Source: an uncultured Selenomonadaceae bacterium (GTDB taxonomy: Bacteria > Bacillota > Negativicutes > Selenomonadales > Selenomonadaceae). From it: a DNA stretch of 11,080 nt. The stretch covers positions 1 to 11,080 of the forward strand of contig CAJOPJ010000033.1 of NCBI GenBank assembly GCA_905236325.1, read 5' to 3'. Below, piece after piece: positions 1 through 5,011 of the stretch. The first letter of the stretch is position 1. Each line of letters begins with the position of its first letter. The translations under genes and the position numbers were made by a program. The notes below the pieces were generated by a model, which was given only the letters and a program-made list of their open reading frames with translations, searched no databases and was not told where the DNA came from.

Positions 1-38
1 CGGCGGGTTCGTGGGTTCAAATCCCGCTGGCGTCACCA
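1..38 (+). tRNA. tRNA, 3' portion only (isotype unresolved)
   Basis: The window opens inside a tRNA gene. The T-arm is clear: stem GTGGG (11-15), loop TTCAAAT (16-22), stem CCCGC (23-27). The 3' acceptor strand TGGCGTC (28-34), discriminator A (35) and an encoded CCA (36-38) follow. The 5' acceptor strand, lying outside, should read GACGCCA. The anticodon is outside the window, so the amino acid cannot be named. The stretch just before the T-stem (GGCGGGTTC) fits poorly with a standard five-base variable loop and would suit a long variable arm (Leu, Ser or Tyr type), but this is only a hint. A terminator follows directly, so this is the last gene of its transcript. Confidence 0.9.
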
Positions 39-49
39 TTGAAGATAAC

Positions 50-75
50 AGCTCCTCCGTGTGAGGGGCTTTTTT
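50..75 (+). terminator. Rho-independent terminator after the tRNA
   Basis: AGCTCCTC (50-57) pairs with GAGGGGCT (63-70), one G-U pair, around a five-base loop CGTGT. A run of T follows (70-75). It lies 12 bases after the tRNA CCA end and separates the tRNA transcript from the chemotaxis operon promoter. Confidence 0.85.
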
Positions 76-85
76 GATAATTATC

Positions 86-114
86 TTGACCGTTCGGCAG
101 CGTAATGTTAAAAT
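86..114 (+). promoter_or_regulatory. Housekeeping sigma promoter of the receiver-CheX-YvyF operon
   Basis: TTGACC (86-91), a 17-base spacer and TAAAAT (109-114), with a TG at 106-107 giving an extended -10. This is a sigma-A/sigma-70 type promoter, not the flagellar sigma-28 type (TAAA and GCCGATAA). The start point would be near 121, leaving a leader of about 36 nt before the first start codon at 157. Promoters called by eye are predictions. Confidence 0.6.
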
Positions 115-156
115 TAACAATAATTTGTACGCTAATTTTTTGAGGAGGATTGACTG

Positions 157-669
157 ATGAACGACACAGAAAGTCGCAATCTTGGCGGACAAACTTCAAA
201 CGGCACGCCAAGTAAATCAATTGAAGATAAATTACGAATTTTAATAACCGACGATTCCAAGCTTTTAAGAAAAAAATTGCGTGAGGAATTGGAAAAACTT
301 GGTTGCGAAGTTATTGAAGCCTCGAATGGCAAAGAAGCCATAATGCGCGACCTTGAACAAGAACCGGACGGCGTGATTTTGGATATTGTTATGCCGGAAG
401 TTGGCGGAATTGAGGCGTTGCAAGTTATCCGCGAAGTCAGCCCGACAGTTCCAATTGTTATGCTTTCCTCAGCAGGCACTCCGCAAAAACTAATGCAGAC
501 TTTAAAAATGGGCGCGATTGATTTTATTCAAAAACCTTACACCAAAGAACAAATTGTGCGTGCTGTAGAATCAATCAGAAAAGCGCGTGCAAAAAATTTA
601 AAAAAAGCTGCCGCAAAAAAATCTTCAGCATCTGTCGAGGGTGGGAATTCCAAAAATGAAGAGCAATGA
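157..669 (+). CDS. CheY-like single-domain response regulator
   Basis: A 170-residue stand-alone receiver protein. The receiver domain spans about residues 26-142 and has the full phosphorylation set: acidic pair D32/D33, phospho-acceptor D76 in the LDIVMP motif, S104/S105 in the beta-4 switch position, and K126 in QKPY. No output domain follows, so it most likely signals by protein contact (flagellar motor or a partner) after phosphorylation by a histidine kinase encoded elsewhere. The first 25 residues are a low-complexity polar leader. The C-terminal tail (about 141-156) is rich in K, R and A, which is unusual for CheY. The ATG at 157 has a strong GAGGAGG (142-148) at 8-base spacing. The stop codon overlaps the next gene by 14 nt, and that gene encodes a CheX-like phosphatase, the expected enzyme for dephosphorylating a CheY. 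The receiver identity is firm; its role in chemotaxis is inferred from context. Confidence 0.93.
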   Translation: MNDTESRNLGGQTSNGTPSKSIEDKLRILITDDSKLLRKKLREELEKLGCEVIEASNGKEAIMRDLEQEPDGVILDIVMPEVGGIEALQVIREVSPTVPIVMLSSAGTPQKLMQTLKMGAIDFIQKPYTKEQIVRAVESIRKARAKNLKKAAAKKSSASVEGGNSKNEEQ

Positions 670-1498
670 CTTCGCGCAATTTATGTTTTACTCCTCAGCC
701 TTCGACGAAAAAAAAATTGTCGAGTTATTTTCTGCGTCAAAAAACGCACAGCCGACTTTAGCAACGAAGGCAATTTTTTTGCGCCTGATTTCACTTTCCG
801 AAATTAAAGATTTGCAAAAAAAATCCCCCGCCGAATTAGACGCTGAAGTCGAAAAAATTCTGTCACCTATACAAATTAAACGCACAGAAAATTTAAGTTC
901 AAATATTTCGCTAAAGTTGGCGCAAAGTTTAATCGATACTTTTACTGTAGATTTTTTAGGACTTGAAGAACTTTTGCAAGAGTATCACAAAATTGAAATT
1001 CCGCCGGTTGAATTTGCGTTCGCAAAGTTTTATGACTCTTTGCCTGAAGATTTTAAAGTTGATTTTCCGCTGGCATTAAATGTAGTGCAATGTTTGTATG
1101 ACTTTGTGACAGAAACTTTCAAAACTCCGGTTATACTGATTCCAATGGTTGACTTGAGCGCAGATACAAAATTTGGCGCAAGCGTCAGAATTACAGGCGA
1201 AATGCCGGTCGTAGTGGCAATAGTTGCCGAGCAAAAAATTTTCCACAAAATGGCTAATCTTTATGATGACTTTGTAAGTGATAATTTAGACGAAGATTTT
1301 GACGCAATTTCCGAACTGCTGAATGTTTTTACCGGAAACTACACAGTGCAAGTTGCTGCTGTTGCAGGCGTAGAAGAAGAACCTGAACCGCCGCGTTTTG
1401 GGCGCATAGATGAAAAAATTCAGTTACTTCGAGTCCTAACAAATTTCGGCGAATTTTTCCTGTATACCGGAAAAAAAGAAATTTTTTTAGTAGTTTGA
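656..1498 (+). CDS. CheX-like CheY-P phosphatase with an unrecognised N-terminal half
   Basis: 280 residues from ATG 656. A GTG at 641 is also in frame, but GAGGGTGGG (637-645) lies about 10 bases before the ATG and overlaps the GTG, so 656 is preferred. The C-terminal half (about residues 138-280) resembles CheX/CheC/FliY-family phosphatase domains: a helix, a beta stretch around VRITGEMPVVVAIV (177-190), then DAISELLNVFTGNY, which matches the family signature ExxN (E220, N223) followed by a small-residue turn (G227). In this family E and N position the water that hydrolyses the CheY aspartyl phosphate. Only one ExxN site is visible, as in CheX. Residues 1-137 are mostly helical and match nothing I can name. 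The protein is much longer than ordinary CheX (about 150 residues). The 14-nt overlap with the receiver gene upstream suggests translational coupling and a kinase-target/phosphatase pair. No signal peptide or membrane segment is seen, so it is probably cytosolic. Confidence 0.72.
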   Translation: MKSNDFAQFMFYSSAFDEKKIVELFSASKNAQPTLATKAIFLRLISLSEIKDLQKKSPAELDAEVEKILSPIQIKRTENLSSNISLKLAQSLIDTFTVDFLGLEELLQEYHKIEIPPVEFAFAKFYDSLPEDFKVDFPLALNVVQCLYDFVTETFKTPVILIPMVDLSADTKFGASVRITGEMPVVVAIVAEQKIFHKMANLYDDFVSDNLDEDFDAISELLNVFTGNYTVQVAAVAGVEEEPEPPRFGRIDEKIQLLRVLTNFGEFFLYTGKKEIFLVV

Positions 1499-1521
1499 TT
1501 TTGTAAAGGGGAGTTCCTAAA

Positions 1522-1947
1522 ATGGCAAAACTTAGAAATTGTTCACAATGCGGCAAAATTTTTATGTCAAATGGCGAAAGACTTTGCCCAAATTGCGTTC
1601 AAGCACAGCAAGATTTGGAATTGGTTGTTGTTGATTATGTGCGCGATCACCCAAAATGCAAAATTCCTGAAATTATGGAGGCAACTCAAGCCCCTGAAAT
1701 GTTGATTCGCCGCCTGATTGAGGAAGGACGCTTTGAACAAGTTGGCGTAAATCTCAGCTATCCTTGCAAAAAATGTGGCAAGCCGATTGTTGCCGGTGCT
1801 TACTGCGAAGAATGTAAAGAAGAAATGCAACAAAATTTGCAGAGTGCGTCATCTGCGCTCAATCAAGTTGCAGAAGCTGAAGCTGCTGCTGCGCGTGGTC
1901 ACGGAATGTATTCAAAAGACCTTAAAGACAGCAAAGTTAAAATGTAA
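1522..1947 (+). CDS. yvyF: YvyF/TIGR03826-type flagellar operon zinc-ribbon protein
   Basis: 141 residues. Two zinc ribbons flank a small helical (helix-turn-helix-like) region: C7-x2-C10 with C22-x2-C25, and C82-x2-C85 with C95-x2-C98, the last four in a YPCKKCGKPI context typical of the Firmicutes YvyF family (TIGR03826). Members usually sit beside flgM/flgN. Their biochemical role is not well defined, though a regulatory or assembly function in flagellation is assumed. The C-terminal 40 residues (alanine/glutamate-rich, then a lysine-rich end) extend past the usual family end. ATG 1522 has AAGGGGAG (1506-1513) at 8-base spacing. The gene lies 23 bases after the CheX-like gene and is the last gene of the operon, ending just before a terminator. 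Family recognition is from motif memory. Confidence 0.8.
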   Translation: MAKLRNCSQCGKIFMSNGERLCPNCVQAQQDLELVVVDYVRDHPKCKIPEIMEATQAPEMLIRRLIEEGRFEQVGVNLSYPCKKCGKPIVAGAYCEECKEEMQQNLQSASSALNQVAEAEAAAARGHGMYSKDLKDSKVKM

Positions 1948-1954
1948 AAAAATT

Positions 1955-1980
1955 AACCTCCGCAATGGAGGTTTTTTTTA
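1955..1980. terminator. Bidirectional terminator between yvyF and pyrF
   Basis: AACCTCC (1955-1961) pairs perfectly with GGAGGTT (1967-1973) around the loop GCAAT. A T-run (to 1979) follows on the plus strand. Read on the minus strand the same hairpin is followed by TTAATTTTTTTA, so it can end both the plus-strand chemotaxis operon and the minus-strand pyrF transcript, which converge here. Confidence 0.88.
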
Positions 1981-1995
1981 TAATTTTTTATATCG

Positions 1996-2712
1996 TTACA
2001 AATCTTTAATCTCTTCCAAAATATCAAGTGCAGCTTGTTTTGGATTTTCAGCCGAGCGAATCGGTCTGCCGACAACTAAATAATTTGCGCCGTCGCGAAT
2101 TGCATAACTTGGCAGGGAAATTCTGCTTTGGTCGTCAATGTCGCTACCTGCAGGTCTGATTCCCGGCGTAACAATCAAAAAATCATTTCCGCACTGTTCG
2201 CGAATAACTCTTGATTCTTGCGGCGAAGAAACTACGCCGTCAAGTCCTGCAAACTGCGCTAATTTTGCAAAACGCACAACTTGCTCTGCCATTGGAATTT
2301 CTCTGTAGCCCATGTTGTTCCAATCATTTTGGTCAACACTTGTCAGGACGGTAATTGCAATTAACTTTGGACAGATAATTCCGCGTTTAGCAGCTTCCTC
2401 GTGCAGTCTGTCAGCCGCAGTTTTCATCATTGTGTAGCCGCCCGACGCATGAACATTTAAAATATCTGCGCCCAAAGTCATCAACGAACAAAGACCGCCG
2501 GCAACTGTATTTGGAATGTCATTAAGTTTCAAGTCGAGGAAAACTTTTTTGCCCTGCGACTTCAGCCAATCGACAACCTGTGCGCCTACGCTGTAAAACA
2601 ATTCCATACCGACTTTGTAATAAACTACCGTGTCGCCAAGTTCATTGACTAAATTTTTTACATCGTCAAAGTTGTGAAAATCCAACGCTACTATCAATCT
2701 TTCATCAGCCAT
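1996..2712 (-). CDS. pyrF: Orotidine 5'-phosphate decarboxylase
   Basis: 238 residues, the usual length for bacterial PyrF. It catalyses OMP to UMP plus CO2, the last step of de novo pyrimidine synthesis, in the cytosol as a dimer. Visible signatures: IVALDF at the N-terminus (D11), the catalytic DLKLNDIP motif with D60, K62 and D65 (D-x-K-x-x-D), HASGG near residue 93, TPGIRP, and the phosphate-binding GRPI near the C-terminus. The ATG at 2712 has AAAGGAG (plus-strand 2723-2729) at about 10-base spacing. It lies 55 bases after gatB on the same strand and no other pyr gene is in the window, so it is detached from the usual pyr operon. The gatB-pyrF gap can form alternative hairpins (listed separately). 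It ends at the shared terminator. Confidence 0.97.
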   Translation of the reverse strand: MADERLIVALDFHNFDDVKNLVNELGDTVVYYKVGMELFYSVGAQVVDWLKSQGKKVFLDLKLNDIPNTVAGGLCSLMTLGADILNVHASGGYTMMKTAADRLHEEAAKRGIICPKLIAITVLTSVDQNDWNNMGYREIPMAEQVVRFAKLAQFAGLDGVVSSPQESRVIREQCGNDFLIVTPGIRPAGSDIDDQSRISLPSYAIRDGANYLVVGRPIRSAENPKQAALDILEEIKDL

Positions 2713-2731
2713 TTTGAAAAAACTCCTTTCG

Positions 2732-2773
2732 GTTGATTTTAGCTGATTAGTAAAAAAACTCCGCTAATCAACT
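2732..2773 (-). promoter_or_regulatory. Alternative hairpins in the gatB-pyrF junction
   Basis: Two mutually exclusive pairings share one segment: TGATTAG (2744-2750) with CTAATCA (2764-2770), and GTTGATT (2732-2738) with AATCAAC (2767-2773). In the minus-strand transcript the first uses the gatB stop codon; the second ends two bases before the AAAGGAG ribosome binding site of pyrF. A run of seven U lies in the loop rather than after a stem, so this is not an ordinary terminator. Any regulatory role is inference. Confidence 0.3.
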
Positions 2774-4207
2774 CAATTTTTCTGCAAGCAATTTATTAAC
2801 CATTTGCGGATTAGCCTTGCCTTTTGTAAGTTTCATAACCTGCCCGACAAGTGCGCCGACAGCTTTTTTGTTACCGCCGCGATAATCTGCTACAGGTTTT
2901 GGATTATTGGCGATAACTTCGTCGATAACTTTTTCAATTTCGCCGGTGTCGGTAATTTGCACTAAGCCTTTGTCCTGCACAATTTTTTCAGCAGAATCTT
3001 TCGACTGCCACATTTCTGCAAAAACAGTTTTGGCAATTTTGCCACTGATTGTGCCTTTTTGAATCAGCAAAATCATTTCAGCCAAACGCTTTGCCTCAAC
3101 AGGCGAACTTTCGATTGTCAGATTTTCGGCATTGAGATTTTTAGACAGGTCACTCATCATCCAGTTTGCGACAAGTTTAGCGTCCGCGCCAATTTCTACA
3201 GCCTCATCAAAATATTCAGCCATAGCGCGTGAACTTGTAATAATTCCTGCGTCGTAGTCAGAAAGTCCGAAAGTTTTTGTAAGTCTTTCGCGTCTTGCGT
3301 CCGGAAGTTCCGGCAAACTTTTTCTAAAATTTTCAATTCCTTCATCAGTCGTGACAATCGGCGGCAAATCAGGTTCAGGCATATATCTGTAGTCGTGCGC
3401 ATCTTCTTTACTGCGCATTGATTGAGTTATACCTTTTTCAGGATTCCAAGTGCGCGTTTCTTGAACAATTTTTCCGCCGTCGTCCAAGACTTCAGCTTGT
3501 CTTTCAATTTCATAGTTAATTGCGTCTTCCAACGCCTTGAAGGAATTTATATTTTTCATTTCAGTGCGCGTGCCGAGTTTTTCAGAACCGACAGGGCGCA
3601 GTGAAACATTTATATCTGCGCGTAAATTGCCTTCCTCCATGCGGCAATTTGAAACATCAATATATTCCAGAATCGACTTGATTTTTTCCATGTATGCGCG
3701 AGCTTCCGCCGCCGAGTGCATATCAGGTTCGGAAACAATTTCAATCAGCGGAACGCCTGTCCTGTTGTAATCGACATTTGAAGTTGCGCTGTCTTTAATT
3801 GTCGTGCCGCTGTGAACTAATTTTCCTGCGTCCTCCTCCATGTGAATACGCGTCAGACGCACAGTCTTTTTTTCGCCGTCAACATCAATTTCAACATGAC
3901 CTTCATAAGCAATTGGCAAGTCATATTGCGAAGTTTGCCAATTTTTTGGCAGGTCGGGATAGTAATAATTTTTTCTGTCGAACTTGCTGTACTGGTTAAT
4001 TTTGCAGTTAGTGGCAAGTCCTGCCTTAATTGCAAACTCAACAACCTTGCGATTGACTTTTGGCAAAACGCCCGGCAAGCCAAGACATATCGGACAAGTG
4101 TGCGTATTCTGTTCCGCGCCAAAAGTTGTCGCGCAACCACAGAAAATTTTTGTCGCGGTTTTAAGTTCGCTGTGAATTTCCAAACCAATTACTGCTTCAT
4201 ATTTCAA
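2768..4207 (-). CDS. gatB: Aspartyl/glutamyl-tRNA(Asn/Gln) amidotransferase subunit B
   Basis: 479 residues, full length. GatB binds mischarged Glu-tRNA(Gln) or Asp-tRNA(Asn) and activates the side chain for amidation with ammonia from GatA. Seen in order: YEAVIGLEIHSELKT; cysteines C23, C25, C38 and C41 of the probable zinc site; KNYYYPDLPKN (79-89) and SQYD; RIHMEEDAGK (120-129); NRTGVPLIEIVSEPD (148-162); MEEGNLRADINVS (190-202); TEMKNINSF; DYRYMPEPDLP (272-282); and a C-terminal YqeY-like tail with GQVMKLTKGKANP. The start is TTG (4205-4207). The codon three places upstream in the same frame is the kdsB stop TGA and no ATG lies between, so TTG is forced. GGAAGG overlaps the kdsB stop at about 10-base spacing. 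gatC and gatA are not adjacent, which is unusual, as gatCAB is commonly one operon. Position inside an LPS gene cluster may be lineage-specific. Confidence 0.97.
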   Translation of the reverse strand: MKYEAVIGLEIHSELKTATKIFCGCATTFGAEQNTHTCPICLGLPGVLPKVNRKVVEFAIKAGLATNCKINQYSKFDRKNYYYPDLPKNWQTSQYDLPIAYEGHVEIDVDGEKKTVRLTRIHMEEDAGKLVHSGTTIKDSATSNVDYNRTGVPLIEIVSEPDMHSAAEARAYMEKIKSILEYIDVSNCRMEEGNLRADINVSLRPVGSEKLGTRTEMKNINSFKALEDAINYEIERQAEVLDDGGKIVQETRTWNPEKGITQSMRSKEDAHDYRYMPEPDLPPIVTTDEGIENFRKSLPELPDARRERLTKTFGLSDYDAGIITSSRAMAEYFDEAVEIGADAKLVANWMMSDLSKNLNAENLTIESSPVEAKRLAEMILLIQKGTISGKIAKTVFAEMWQSKDSAEKIVQDKGLVQITDTGEIEKVIDEVIANNPKPVADYRGGNKKAVGALVGQVMKLTKGKANPQMVNKLLAEKLS

Positions 4208-4223
4208 ATTGAATCATCCTTCC
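4205..4223 (-). promoter_or_regulatory. RBS and forced TTG start of gatB overlapping the kdsB stop
   Basis: On the minus strand GGAAGGATGA ends in the kdsB stop codon TGA (4214-4216). Two codons follow, then TTG (4205-4207). kdsB and gatB share one reading frame, with the single TGA between them. The Shine-Dalgarno sequence lies wholly in the kdsB 3' end, so gatB translation is probably coupled to kdsB termination. Confidence 0.75.
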
Positions 4224-4945
4224 ATTTTGCTATAAATTTCATTGACAAGTTGCAAATCTTCAGGCGTATCGACTCCGACAAATTTACAGTCGCTTTTTAT
4301 CACGCGAATTTTATAACCATTTTCCAAAGCTCGCAACTGTTCCAGCGATTCTGAAAGTTCAAGCGGCGTTGACTCCATCTTTGCATACTTAAGCAAAAAA
4401 TTTCGGCGGTAAGCGTAAATGCCAATGTGCTTGTAAACTTTTGCCTTACCTTCATTTCGCGCGTACGGAATCAGTGAGCGCGAAAAATACAGTGCGTTAT
4501 TTTTTTTGTCGAAAATGACTTTGACATTGTTTGGATTTTGCATTTCAGCCGCGTCAGTCATTTCAGTTGCTACAGTCGCCATTTGCAAATCAGCGTCGGC
4601 AAATTGTTCAATCAGTTCATCAATCAAGCTCGGCTCAATCAGCGGCTCATCGCCCTGCACATTGACAATAACATCTGCGTCAGGAAATTTTTCTGCAACT
4701 TCTGCCAATCTGTCGGTGCCTGTTTTGTGATCTGCGCGTGTCATCATTGCGCGTCCTGAATTTTTTTCGACTGCTTGAAAAATTCTTTCGTCATCAGTCG
4801 CCACGATAACTTCAGAAACATTTTTTGCCAACTTCGCCCTGTCATAAACGCGACTAATCATTGGCTTTCCGCAAATATCGGCAAGTGGCTTGCCTGGCAG
4901 TCTTGTTGACGCATAACGCGCAGGAATTACACAAATATTTTTCAT
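4214..4945 (-). CDS. kdsB: 3-deoxy-manno-octulosonate cytidylyltransferase (CMP-Kdo synthetase)
   Basis: 243 residues, the normal family length. It makes CMP-Kdo from CTP and Kdo, the activated sugar used by WaaA, in the cytosol. Signatures: nucleotide-binding IPARYASTRLPGKPL (7-21) with R10, S13, R15 and K19; ATDDERI (49-55); GTDRLAE (76-82); NVQGDEP (95-101) with the metal-binding aspartate D99; HIGIYAYR (173-180); LELSESLEQLRALENG (195-210); and the C-terminal VDTPEDL (225-231) carrying the second metal-ligand aspartate. The ATG at 4945 has GGAGGT (plus-strand 4952-4957) at 6-base spacing. It follows the waaA-lpxK fusion by 66 bases and lies six bases before gatB. It provides the substrate for the WaaA half of the upstream fusion. 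Confidence 0.97.
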   Translation of the reverse strand: MKNICVIPARYASTRLPGKPLADICGKPMISRVYDRAKLAKNVSEVIVATDDERIFQAVEKNSGRAMMTRADHKTGTDRLAEVAEKFPDADVIVNVQGDEPLIEPSLIDELIEQFADADLQMATVATEMTDAAEMQNPNNVKVIFDKKNNALYFSRSLIPYARNEGKAKVYKHIGIYAYRRNFLLKYAKMESTPLELSESLEQLRALENGYKIRVIKSDCKFVGVDTPEDLQLVNEIYSKMEG

Positions 4946-5011
4946 GCTATGACCTCCAAAAAACTAATTCCAAAATTTATCATTGATATTTTCATAACTT
5001 CAATTTTGATT

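Noticed and set aside
3842..4354. 170-residue plus-strand open frame across the gatB/kdsB junction
   Set aside because: It is antisense to two strongly identified genes and has no RBS and no recognisable domain.
4946..5011. Small gene in the kdsB to waaA-lpxK gap
   Set aside because: Only 66 bases; the plus-strand frame here runs antisense into lpxK and has no RBS.
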